Positions 33,539-41,759 of a stretch of DNA of 64,000 nt are shown one piece after another (within the stretch, counting starts at the first letter, position 1; each line of letters starts with the position of its first letter). The position numbers were made by a program, and so were the translations under genes. The DNA is from Clostridiaceae bacterium (lineage in GTDB: Bacteria > Bacillota > Clostridia > Oscillospirales > Butyricicoccaceae), in assembly GCA_018383195.1 (NCBI GenBank), contig JAGZOP010000004.1, positions 1 through 64,000 of the forward strand, written 5' to 3'. Below the pieces are notes generated by a model that was not told the origin of the DNA, did no database searches, and saw nothing but the letters and a program-made list of their open reading frames with translations.

Positions 33539-34854
33539 TGGAAACACGGGAACAAAAACGGAAAAACCGAATCAAAAACGCAATCTTACTGGTGCTGTTT
33601 ATCGGTCTGATTGTCCTCACCGGTGTGACATGGCTGTCCGGACTGAATTTGGAAAGTATTCCGGAGGGGACGCTGCTGCACCGGGTATATCAGCGCATCA
33701 CCTATGGCGTGAGCGGGTTTGAACTGCGTACCGGAAGCGATGCCGCGGCAGAACCGACGCGGATTGCGGTGAGCACTGCTGACGGTTTGGTGGGCGCGCA
33801 GTATCAGACGGCATCGGTTTCGATGCTGTATACGGTGCTGCGGGAACCAATGGGTGCGGCGATTGACTGTGCGGGAGCGTTCGCTGCCTGCACGGAAGAA
33901 GATTTCACGCAGGCGCTTGCAGGAGAGGTGCTCTATTTCGGCTATGAAGGGCAGCTGCCGCTGACGCTGCTGTCCGGATGGATGGGCAGCGGGAGATCGG
34001 AAGAACTGCAAAAAACCGACCTGCTGCTGCTTACCGGCAAAGGAAAACTGTTTATCCATGGGGAGAACGGATACCAATGGGCGGAAACAAAGGGAAGTCC
34101 GGATGCGTGGGCACATCTGATGCAGGAACTCTCCGCAGGCGCTTGCAGCTTTGCCGCGCAGGAAGGGGAAAAGTTTGCACAGATCCGACCGGATACCTTG
34201 TTATTTGAGCAGGAGAGCGAGAGCGCGGAACGATTGACCATGCGCGTTCCCGGATTTCTCGAAGGACAGGGCGGCAGTGACTTGACGGCGCTGTTGGAAG
34301 CTTTTTCATATGATCCGTATGTCCGCACCTATCAGGAAGATCAGGGAAAAACCCGTGTATTTGTAGAGAATTACAGCACGCTGCATGTTTCTGCGGATGG
34401 GGAGGTATCGTTCCATACCTCTGCGATGGAGGGCGCGCTTGAAGCGTACTCCGCAGCAGAAGTGGAAAAAGAAGATGTCTTGCGGCTGCAAACCGATTTT
34501 GCATATCGGCTGCTCCGTCAGGTGCAGGGCAGCATGTCGGATACATCCAAAGCGATGCTGTTCGATGTCACAGAGGGAGAAAGCGGGGTACGGGTGCTGT
34601 CGTTCCTTCAGACAGCAGGAGGCATCCCTGTGCAAGTTGGGGAAACGCCGTTTGCATGGTTTGAATTCCGGGAAGGACGGATGATCGGTGCGGAGCTGCA
34701 TCTGCGTGTATTTGAGTCTGCCGGGGAACAATCGCCGCTGCTGCCGAGCAGACAGGCGGCTGCGGCGGCACCGGCGGAAGGGCTGCGGCCGATGCTCGCT
34801 TACACAAGGGCTGCGGATGGAAAATTTACTGCGCAGCGATACTATCAGAAATAG
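33538..34854 (+). CDS. walH: WalH (YycH)-like regulatory protein
   Basis: The 438-residue protein has one N-terminal membrane helix (about 14-34) and a large extracytoplasmic part, with an Ala-rich patch near 400. Sequence identity to named YycH is hard to judge by eye; the call rests on position directly after walK, topology and length. In Bacillus, YycH and YycI bind WalK in the membrane and modulate it. It overlaps walK by 1 base and is followed by walI. Confidence 0.8.
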   Translation: METREQKRKNRIKNAILLVLFIGLIVLTGVTWLSGLNLESIPEGTLLHRVYQRITYGVSGFELRTGSDAAAEPTRIAVSTADGLVGAQYQTASVSMLYTVLREPMGAAIDCAGAFAACTEEDFTQALAGEVLYFGYEGQLPLTLLSGWMGSGRSEELQKTDLLLLTGKGKLFIHGENGYQWAETKGSPDAWAHLMQELSAGACSFAAQEGEKFAQIRPDTLLFEQESESAERLTMRVPGFLEGQGGSDLTALLEAFSYDPYVRTYQEDQGKTRVFVENYSTLHVSADGEVSFHTSAMEGALEAYSAAEVEKEDVLRLQTDFAYRLLRQVQGSMSDTSKAMLFDVTEGESGVRVLSFLQTAGGIPVQVGETPFAWFEFREGRMIGAELHLRVFESAGEQSPLLPSRQAAAAAPAEGLRPMLAYTRAADGKFTAQRYYQK

Positions 34855-34874
34855 AAAGAAAGGAGGCTGTCCCA

Positions 34875-35678
34875 ATGCAGTGGAGCCGTGTGAAAACCAT
34901 ATTGATTGTGATTTTGCTGTTGGTGGACAGCTTCCTAGTGTGCATGCTCGGAGGAAAGGCATGGTTTGCCTATCAGCGGAAGCAAGAGATTCGTGAAAAT
35001 TTGCAGAGCGTTTTATCGCAGAATGGGATTACGTTGGAGGATTCCATGAAAATCCCGGGAAAGGCAATGATGCCGCAGCTGTACATTGACCGCAGCCGAA
35101 TCAAAGAGGCTGAGACTGCGGCAGCGCTGCTTGGCGGGACTGCCGAACGAAAGGATGAGGGGGATTGTTCTTCTTTCCAAAACGATTGTGGAACCGTGAC
35201 ATGGAATGAGACGGGAGAGTTGGAGGCACGCCTGACCCCGGAGGGATACGTCAAACCGGAGAAAACACAGCTGCAAAGCAGGGCGCAGCAGCTTCTGCAA
35301 GGCGCAGAACTTTACACGTCGGGAGCGCTGTGGGAAACGGACGGAGATACCGTTACAGTTCGCTTTAAAACTGCCGGATATGAGGTGTTTAACCGGAGTT
35401 TGACGGTGACCTATGGGACAAAAGAGGTGCGCATCCATGGGTGGTGGACGATGGAACCGCCATATGCGATGCGGAGCGACCTCTATGCAAGCTATGACCC
35501 GGTGGAGGCGCTGATTGTATTTTCCGGATTTCACCTTGCGGCACGCGTGGAAAAGATGGAACCGGGACTCATGTTGACGAATTCAGCAGGAAATCAGTTG
35601 GCACTGAGCCCTGTTTGGCGAATTGTCACAGACAATGGGGTGTTCTTCGTCGATCCGCTGAAAAAAACTGTGATTTGA
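34875..35678 (+). CDS. walI: WalI (YycI)-like regulatory protein
   Basis: The 267-residue protein begins 'MQWSRVKTILIVILLLVDSFL', very like YycI of Bacillus, with one N-terminal helix and an extracytoplasmic domain (the YycI/YycH-C fold). It should act with WalH on WalK. GAAAGGAGG precedes the ATG. A short ATTGGCA/TGCCAAT hairpin follows (35687-35703). Confidence 0.88.
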   Translation: MQWSRVKTILIVILLLVDSFLVCMLGGKAWFAYQRKQEIRENLQSVLSQNGITLEDSMKIPGKAMMPQLYIDRSRIKEAETAAALLGGTAERKDEGDCSSFQNDCGTVTWNETGELEARLTPEGYVKPEKTQLQSRAQQLLQGAELYTSGALWETDGDTVTVRFKTAGYEVFNRSLTVTYGTKEVRIHGWWTMEPPYAMRSDLYASYDPVEALIVFSGFHLAARVEKMEPGLMLTNSAGNQLALSPVWRIVTDNGVFFVDPLKKTVI

Positions 35679-35735
35679 TCTGTAAAATTGGCAGATTGCC
35701 AATCATATAATTTTTACGCAAGATTCGGAAAGTTC

Positions 35736-35805
35736 TTTACTTCGGCGGGCAAGCTGTGGTAAAATATTTTAAGTATCAGCCTGCGCCTATCACATAGCGG
35801 CGCAG
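35736..35805 (+). promoter_or_regulatory. Promoter and hairpin upstream of murA
   Basis: TTTACT and TAAAAT (35736-35765) are 18 bases apart with TGG before the -10. Downstream, CTGCGCC/GGCGCAG (35781-35805) forms a hairpin followed by CTTTTG, then a further TATAAT at 35812. The hairpin may end or tune the leader transcript, or the second TATAAT may be the real start. Either way, murA can be expressed separately from the wal genes. Confidence 0.45.
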
Positions 35806-35878
35806 CTTTTGTATAATGATAATATCAGGCGGCGATGCACGCGCATCCCCTTTTTAACATATTAAGGAGACGGTTCAA

Positions 35879-37177
35879 TTGACCAAATATGTCATCAATG
35901 GCGGTAAACGCTTAAACGGCGAGGTAACAATCAGCGGAGCAAAGAATGCAGCAGTGGCAATCGTTCCTGCGGCATTGCTTGTGGACGGTCCTTGCCGGAT
36001 CGAAAACGTACCTAAAATTATTGACGTGACGCTGCAGCTCGAGATTCTGCGTGAACTTGGCGTGTCGGTGCGCCTTGCAAACGCGACCACGGTCGAGCTC
36101 GATGGCGCAGTGCATGAGGGGGCGAAGGTGCCCTATGAACTGATGCGCAAAATTCGTGCATCCTACTACCTGATCGGTGCGCTGCTCGGCAAGTATCAGC
36201 ATGCAGAGGTTGCTATGCCCGGCGGCTGCAACTTCGGCGGCATCCGTCCGATCGACCAGCATATCAAGGGATTTGAGGCGCTCGGCGCAACCATTTCCAT
36301 CCGTGAGGGCGGCTATATCCATGCCGACGCGCCGAATGGTCTGACCGGCGCACACATCTATTTTGACGTTGTTTCGGTCGGCGCGACCATCAACATCATG
36401 CTTGCGGCTGTCCTTGCCAAGGGCATGACGGTGATCGAAAATGCAGCCAAGGAGCCGCATATTGTCGATTTGGCGAATTTCCTCAATGCCATGGGCGCGG
36501 ATGTCAAGGGCGCAGGCACGGATGTTATTAAAATTCGCGGCGTCGAAAAGATGCACGGCGGCACCTATTCCATCATTCCCGATCAGATTGAGGCGGGCAC
36601 TTTTATGGCGGCGGTTGCTGCTTGCGGCGGACAGGCGCTTATTAAGAATGTCATCCCCAAGCATTTGGAGTGCATTACCTGCAAGCTGGCAGAGATGGGC
36701 GTGGAAATCACTGAGTTTGATGACGCGGTGCTCGTCAGCCGTATGGGTAAACTGACCAAGACCAATGTAAAGACGCTGCCTTATCCGGGATTCCCGACTG
36801 ATATGCAGCCGCAGCTGACCACGGCGCTGTGCCTTGCAGAGGGCACCAGCATCATCACCGAGGGCGTGTGGGACAATCGCTACCGCTACACTGAGGAACT
36901 GGTGCGCATGGGCGCAAACATCCATGTGGACGGCAAAATCGCGGTCGTGGAGGGCGTTCCCGAACTGACAGCGGCACCGGTGCGCGCATATGATCTGCGT
37001 GCAGGCGCAGCGATGGTCATTGCCGGTCTGGCAGCCAAGGGTACAACCGAGGTCGAGCAGGTAACCAACATCGAGCGCGGTTACGAAAATCTGGTGGAGA
37101 AGTTTGTCGGTCTGGGCGCGGATATGCTGCGCGCTGAGATTCCGGACAATGAAGCACAGATGCCGAAAGCAAAGTAA
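35879..37177 (+). CDS. murA: UDP-GlcNAc 1-carboxyvinyltransferase
   Basis: This 432-residue enzyme adds enolpyruvate to UDP-GlcNAc in the first committed step of peptidoglycan synthesis. 'GGKRLNGEVTISGAKNAA' opens the protein and the fosfomycin-target cysteine is in 'MPGGCNFGGIRPIDQH' (Cys117). 'DNRYRYTEELVRMGA' is also typical. The start is TTG, preceded by AAGGAGAC. It sits between walI and walJ, where Bacillus has no murA. Confidence 0.97.
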   Translation: MTKYVINGGKRLNGEVTISGAKNAAVAIVPAALLVDGPCRIENVPKIIDVTLQLEILRELGVSVRLANATTVELDGAVHEGAKVPYELMRKIRASYYLIGALLGKYQHAEVAMPGGCNFGGIRPIDQHIKGFEALGATISIREGGYIHADAPNGLTGAHIYFDVVSVGATINIMLAAVLAKGMTVIENAAKEPHIVDLANFLNAMGADVKGAGTDVIKIRGVEKMHGGTYSIIPDQIEAGTFMAAVAACGGQALIKNVIPKHLECITCKLAEMGVEITEFDDAVLVSRMGKLTKTNVKTLPYPGFPTDMQPQLTTALCLAEGTSIITEGVWDNRYRYTEELVRMGANIHVDGKIAVVEGVPELTAAPVRAYDLRAGAAMVIAGLAAKGTTEVEQVTNIERGYENLVEKFVGLGADMLRAEIPDNEAQMPKAK

Positions 37178-37185
37178 ACAGTCTG

Positions 37186-37204
37186 GGGCGGGGGATACCC
37201 GCCC
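37186..37204 (+). terminator. Short GC hairpin after murA
   Basis: A GGGCGGG/CCCGCCC stem with a GGATA loop is followed by TGATTTTA. It is weak as a terminator; walJ begins 25 bases later and may be read through. Confidence 0.55.
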
Positions 37205-37229
37205 TGATTTTATGTGATGGAGAAGATTT

Positions 37230-38033
37230 ATGGAGCAGAACTGTTATTACAGCATCGCCAGCGGTTCCAGCGGAAACTGCGGTCTGTATATTGCCGGAAA
37301 CACGCGGATTTTGATTGACCTCGGGGTTTCTGTACGCCGGCTGACGGCTGCGCTGCGCCGCCTTGGGCTGACCATTGAAATGCTGGATGCAGTGCTGCTG
37401 ACCCATGAGCATATCGACCACGTGAAAGGGCTTGCAACCTTTGTTAAACGGCATACCGTGCCGGTTTACGCGACCAAAGGTACGGCAGAGGCGCTTCTCA
37501 CGAAGAACCCGGATGCAAAAAAACTCCTGCGCCCGTATTGGGGCGGGGAGACCTTCACCATTGGCACGGTGGATGTGCAGTCCTTCCTGACACCGCACGA
37601 CGCAGCAGAAAGCGTTGGATACATCCTGCGCACGCACGCGCATACTTTTGGCTTTGCGACGGACCTCGGGTTTGTGCCGTCAGCGGTCCAAAAGCTGCTG
37701 CTGGACTGCGATGCCGTGGTGCTGGAGTCCAACCATGATTTGGATATGCTGCGCATGGGACCGTATCCATGGCCGCTCAAGCAGCGTGTCGGCGGCAGCC
37801 ACGGGCATCTATCCAATCCGGATTGCGCAGCCTGTGCGGTCAAATTGGCGGAGCATGGGGTACATACAATTCTCCTTGCGCATTTGAGTGAACACAACAA
37901 TACACCGGTGACCGCGCTGCGGGAGACCCGAGCGGCACTGGATGCCGCAGGACTGGCATGCGAGGTCTATGTTGCGCCCAAGGACGAGATGGAGCATCCT
38001 ATCCGGTTTCAGTTGGAGGTGCAGGCATGCTAG
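37230..38033 (+). CDS. walJ: WalJ (YycJ) metallo-beta-lactamase-fold protein
   Basis: The 267-residue protein starts 'YYSIASGSSGNCGLYI' and has the zinc motif THEHIDHVKG, 'TPHDAAESVGY' and 'SHGHLSNPDC'. The family is a predicted phosphodiesterase/nuclease associated with the wal operon and reported to affect mutation and coordination of division with replication. It overlaps rlmH by 7 bases. Confidence 0.93.
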   Translation: MEQNCYYSIASGSSGNCGLYIAGNTRILIDLGVSVRRLTAALRRLGLTIEMLDAVLLTHEHIDHVKGLATFVKRHTVPVYATKGTAEALLTKNPDAKKLLRPYWGGETFTIGTVDVQSFLTPHDAAESVGYILRTHAHTFGFATDLGFVPSAVQKLLLDCDAVVLESNHDLDMLRMGPYPWPLKQRVGGSHGHLSNPDCAACAVKLAEHGVHTILLAHLSEHNNTPVTALRETRAALDAAGLACEVYVAPKDEMEHPIRFQLEVQAC

Positions 38034-38509
38034 GGATTCGATTGATTTGCGTGGGCAAGCTTGGCGAGAAGTTCTGGAAAGAGGCTGTCAAGGAATACGA
38101 AAAGCGTCTGGCGGGATATTGTAAGCTGGAAATCGTGGAGCTGCCCGAGCAGCGTCTGCCCGACCGTCCCTCAGAGGGACAGCTTGAAGTTGCGCTGCGT
38201 AAGGAATCCGAGCTGATTCGTGCAAAGATTCCACAGGGTGCGGCGGTCATTGCGATGTGCATTGAGGGCAAGACGATGTCAAGCGAGCAGCTTGCGGAGA
38301 CGTTTGGCGAGATGACGCTCTCTGGTACGAGCCGGATTGCGATTCTGATTGGCGGCTCGTGCGGACTGGATGCGGCGCTGAAACGAGAGGCGCGTCTGCG
38401 CCTGTCCATGTCACCCATGACGTTTCCGCACCATCTGGCGCGGGTCATGGTGCTCGAGCAGGTGTACCGCGCCCTGAACATTCAGGCAGGTGGGAAATAC
38501 CATAAATAA
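38027..38509 (+). CDS. rlmH: 23S rRNA pseudouridine-1915 N3-methyltransferase
   Basis: The 160-residue SPOUT enzyme has 'IRLICVGKLGEKFWKEAVKEY' at the start, 'LIGGSCGLDAAL' at the SAM knot, and the C-terminal 'SPMTFPHHLARVMVLEQVYRALNI'. It methylates helix 69 of 23S rRNA. It is translationally coupled to walJ and closes the wal cluster, as in Bacillus and Staphylococcus. Confidence 0.96.
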   Translation: MLGIRLICVGKLGEKFWKEAVKEYEKRLAGYCKLEIVELPEQRLPDRPSEGQLEVALRKESELIRAKIPQGAAVIAMCIEGKTMSSEQLAETFGEMTLSGTSRIAILIGGSCGLDAALKREARLRLSMSPMTFPHHLARVMVLEQVYRALNIQAGGKYHK

Positions 38510-38512
38510 AGC

Positions 38513-38764
38513 GGGTCCGGGGTGTGCCCCGGCGCAGTGCAGGCGCGCAGCCTGCCCGCGCGCCGCAGCGCGCGGAATGCCTTTTCAAAACCGCCCTATG
38601 GACGGTTTTGAACCAAACAGAACAGAAAAAAGCCTTCCCCGACCGGGGAAGGCTTTCGTTTTGCATGAAAAGTGAAAAATCAAAGATTTTTCAGGGGAGT
38701 GTCGCTGTCTGCGGACAGCGACAAGCTTACGCAGCTTGAGCACGCCGGGGTACACCCCGGACCC
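38513..38764. repeat. 250-bp non-coding element with inverted ends and nested hairpins
   Basis: The two 22-bp ends (38513-38534 and 38743-38764) are inverted copies with one mismatch, and each end is itself a small palindrome around CCGGGG..CCCCGG. Inside are TTCAAAACCG/CGGTTTTGAA (38584-38612), a perfect terminator (38629-38656), GAAAAATC/GATTTTTC, and a perfect 9-bp stem GTCGCTGTC/GACAGCGAC (38701-38722). No plausible protein is encoded. It fills the whole convergent gap between rlmH and folD. It could be a mobile palindromic repeat (MITE- or REP-like). Confidence 0.7.
38629..38660. terminator. Strong terminator between rlmH and folD
   Basis: A 12-bp perfect stem AAAGCCTTCCCC/GGGGAAGGCTTT with GACC loop has A-run before and CGTTTT after, suitable for both converging operons. 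Confidence 0.9.
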
Positions 38765-38767
38765 TGC

Positions 38768-39619
38768 TTAGAGACCGTTTTGCAGGCGCGCAGCTCTGAG
38801 GGTATTCTTCATCAGCATGGTGATGGTCATCGGACCTGCGCCGCCCGGCACCGGAGTCATATACGACGCCTTTTCCATGACAGCCGGGTCCACATCGCCG
38901 CAGACCTTGCCTTCTTCGTTGCGGTTGATGCCCACATCAATGACAACCGCACCCTCCTTGACCATGTCCGGTGTGATGAATACAGCTTTGCCGACTGCGG
39001 CAACCAGAATATCTGCGCTCAGGCAAAGCTCTTTCAAATTCTGCGTGCGGCTGTGGCAGATGGTAACCGTACCGTGACGGTGCAGCAGCAGCATTGCCAT
39101 GGGTTTGCCGACGATGTTCGAGCGGCCAACCACCACACACTGCTTGCCCTTGGGGTCGATTTCATACTCGTCGAGCAGTTCCATTACGCCCGCCGGGGTG
39201 CAGGGCAGGAAATCAAAATCACCAATCATAATCTTACCGACATTGGCAGGATGGAATGCATCGACATCCTTTTTGGGGTCAATCGCGTCGATGACCGCCT
39301 CCTCGCTGATCTGCGGCGGCACGGGAAGCTGGCACAGGATACCGCTGATTTTGGGGTTTTCGTTCAGCGTGTGAATGAGATGAATTAGATCTTCCTGCGA
39401 TGCTGTAGCAGGGAGGACATGCTTTTCGCTGTAAAAGCCGCACTCGCTGCAAGCCTTTTCCTTGTTGCGCACATAAATCTCACTGGCAGGGTCATCGCCC
39501 ACCAGAATCACAGCAAGACCGGGAACAACCCCCTGCGCCTTCAGTGCATCAGTCTCTGCAAGAATCTGTCCGCGTACCTTGGCGGACAGCGCTTTTCCAT
39601 CCATACGAATTGCGCTCAT
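38768..39619 (-). CDS. folD: Methylenetetrahydrofolate dehydrogenase/cyclohydrolase
   Basis: This 283-residue bifunctional folate enzyme has 'SEIYVRNKEKACSECGF' (active-site Tyr and Lys), 'GILCQLPVP', 'DPKKDVDAFHP' and 'VVGRSNIVGKPMA'. It supplies one-carbon units for purines and fMet. Its start overlaps lgt by 4 bases, as last gene of yfmF-yfmH-lgt-folD. Confidence 0.97.
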   Translation of the reverse strand: MSAIRMDGKALSAKVRGQILAETDALKAQGVVPGLAVILVGDDPASEIYVRNKEKACSECGFYSEKHVLPATASQEDLIHLIHTLNENPKISGILCQLPVPPQISEEAVIDAIDPKKDVDAFHPANVGKIMIGDFDFLPCTPAGVMELLDEYEIDPKGKQCVVVGRSNIVGKPMAMLLLHRHGTVTICHSRTQNLKELCLSADILVAAVGKAVFITPDMVKEGAVVIDVGINRNEEGKVCGDVDPAVMEKASYMTPVPGGAGPMTITMLMKNTLRAARLQNGL

Positions 39620-40473
39620 TGATCATTCTCCTTTTTGTCGAGGTCGATTGGCTGTTCGAGTGCAGTTGGACGCCAAATCTGACCGAGGTTTTCTACTTTG
39701 TTTTTTCTGCCGAGCACCAACAGTAGGATTGCTGCGATGCAGCTCACGCCTGCAAGCACCTGAGAGACGCGCAGCGGTGTGCCGGGAATGTACAGGCTGT
39801 CTGTGCGCAGTCCTTCAATCCAGAAGCGTCCAAAGCCGTACCATGCGCCGTAAATCAGGAAAATTTCACCGCGGAAATGTCGGTGCTTGCAGCACAGGTG
39901 CAGAATGAGGAATCCAATAAGGTTCCAAAGTGATTCATAGAAGAAGGTCGGATGTACCGGCGCCGCGCCGTCGATGACCATGCCCCATGGCAGGCTAGTC
40001 GGTCCGCCGAATGCTTCCGCATTGACGAAATTACCCCATCTTCCAAAAATCTGACCGATAATCAAACCGCAGGCAGCGACATCCAGCATGCCGGGAATGT
40101 TCAGCTTATGACGTTTTCCGTAGAAAACAATCGTGGCGATTGCACCGAGAATACCGCCGTAGATTGCCAAACCGCCGTGCCAGATTTTCAGGATTTCGAT
40201 GGGATTGTCTTTGTATGCATCCCATTCAAAGATCACATAATACAGGCGCGCACAAATGATGGCGATGGGCACGCACAGCAGCAGCAAATCATACAGGTTA
40301 TCCCTAGTATAACCAAATTGTTCGGTTTTTCTTGTAGCATAAGCAGCCGCAAACAGAAAACCGATGCAAATGATTAAGCCGTACCAGTAAATATCTTTGC
40401 CGAAAACGGTAAAAGCAACGCGATTCAGCGTGAATTCCAGACCGAGTCCGGGAAAACCAATCACATGTTCCAT
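39616..40473 (-). CDS. lgt: Prolipoprotein diacylglyceryl transferase
   Basis: The 285-residue integral membrane enzyme attaches diacylglycerol to the lipobox cysteine of lipoproteins. 'HGGLAIYGGILGA', 'GRWGNFVNAEAFGG' (family signature) and 'HPTFFYESLWNLIGF' are present with about seven hydrophobic helices. Its start overlaps yfmH by 13 bases. Confidence 0.96.
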   Translation of the reverse strand: MEHVIGFPGLGLEFTLNRVAFTVFGKDIYWYGLIICIGFLFAAAYATRKTEQFGYTRDNLYDLLLLCVPIAIICARLYYVIFEWDAYKDNPIEILKIWHGGLAIYGGILGAIATIVFYGKRHKLNIPGMLDVAACGLIIGQIFGRWGNFVNAEAFGGPTSLPWGMVIDGAAPVHPTFFYESLWNLIGFLILHLCCKHRHFRGEIFLIYGAWYGFGRFWIEGLRTDSLYIPGTPLRVSQVLAGVSCIAAILLLVLGRKNKVENLGQIWRPTALEQPIDLDKKENDQ

Positions 40474-41759
40474 AGTTTCTCCTCCTTTGCTTCTGTGCGC
40501 GGCAGTATAACCGACATGGAAGAACGATGCGGCTGCGCCCAGTGGATGAACATCTGCTGGACGTCCTGCGCAGAGATGGTATCATACAGTTCTGCGAATG
40601 ATGGGAAATCTTCTCCGCCGAACGCGGCTTCGCACTGGCAGCGGCAGATTTCATCCGGCTGATCGAGTGTGCGCAGTGTCATGCCATAAGCCGCACGCTT
40701 CATGCGTGTGAATAGAGCAGAATCTACCCCATTTTCCGCAAACTTCTTTACAGCAGTTTCAATTTGCCTGCGCGCCGCGCGCGGGTCGCGGCTGTCGCCG
40801 CCGAACATTGCACAGGCTGCTTCGGGATGCAGATAATAGCCGTTTGTAAACTGCCGGTTAATAAGACAGGCTTCGTACAGTGCGGCATAAAGCGGGGAAG
40901 TTTCTCCGACAAGAATACGGCAGCACAGTTCGCCGAGCAGCTGCCGGCGCAGACGGCTTTCTCCGGGCTGCAAGGGAATATCCTTAAAACCGAGCAGGAA
41001 GGTTGGCTGGGAAACCGACATCCGATGGATACATTCACTTTGGCATATTTCATCACGGCGTGTACCGTAGTGCCGCGCTGCGATATGTGCGGCTTCCTGC
41101 GGGGAGTATTTTTCCGCAATTGCCGCAATGGTGTCGAAATCCGCCGTGCCGCATACAACAAGCACCATATTTGCAGGACTGTAAAATGCGCGGTGGCACT
41201 GGTGCAGCAGCGCGGGGGTGATGGGGGCAATACTGTCCACACTGCCGGAGATCGAAGCGCGTACCGGATGCTCGTGATAGAGCCCTTGATACAGACCGAT
41301 GAAGTTCCTCCAGAACGGTGTGTCGTCCATCATGCCGATTTCCTGTCCGATGATGCCCTTTTCCTTGGCGACATTTTCCTCGGTAAAATAGGGCGTAAAG
41401 ACGAATTTGGTCAGGATCGTCAGATTTTCCTCGAAACCGGAGGTGCAGGAAAAGTAATAAGCAGTCATATTATGACTGGTGAACGCATTTGGAGACGCAC
41501 CGGTTGCAGCAAATTTTTGCAGCGCATTGCCGTCCTCGTCCTCAAACATTTTATGTTCCAGGAAATGTGCGACTCCCGCAGGCGTATCGATATGCGTGCC
41601 ATCCTCCATTGTAAATCTGGAATCGACCGAACCGAAATCGGTTGCCAGCATGGCAAAGGTCTTGGAAAATGCGGGCTTGGGAATATAATAGATGCGCAGA
41701 CCGTTTGGGAGCGTTGTGGTCTGCATGGTCTCGCGCACCCGTTCAAAGTTTCGGGTCAT
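40461..41759 (-). CDS. yfmH: M16-family zinc peptidase YfmH
   Basis: The 432-residue protein has the inverted zinc motif HFLEH (65-69) and downstream 'GMMDDTPFW', so it can be the catalytic half of an M16B pair. Homologues YfmF and YfmH in Bacillus are annotated as associated with the 5-aminopentanol modification of elongation factor P. It overlaps both neighbours, indicating tight coupling with its non-catalytic partner. Confidence 0.9.
   Translation of the reverse strand: MTRNFERVRETMQTTTLPNGLRIYYIPKPAFSKTFAMLATDFGSVDSRFTMEDGTHIDTPAGVAHFLEHKMFEDEDGNALQKFAATGASPNAFTSHNMTAYYFSCTSGFEENLTILTKFVFTPYFTEENVAKEKGIIGQEIGMMDDTPFWRNFIGLYQGLYHEHPVRASISGSVDSIAPITPALLHQCHRAFYSPANMVLVVCGTADFDTIAAIAEKYSPQEAAHIAARHYGTRRDEICQSECIHRMSVSQPTFLLGFKDIPLQPGESRLRRQLLGELCCRILVGETSPLYAALYEACLINRQFTNGYYLHPEAACAMFGGDSRDPRAARRQIETAVKKFAENGVDSALFTRMKRAAYGMTLRTLDQPDEICRCQCEAAFGGEDFPSFAELYDTISAQDVQQMFIHWAQPHRSSMSVILPRTEAKEEKLWNM

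Noticed and set aside
38513..38764. CRISPR-like or riboswitch reading of the palindromic element
   Set aside because: There are no regularly spaced direct repeats, and it is downstream of two converging genes where a riboswitch would have nothing to control.
38490..39388. Several frames through the rlmH-folD gap
   Set aside because: They run through stacked palindromes or opposite folD, and encode Arg/Cys-rich low-complexity peptides.
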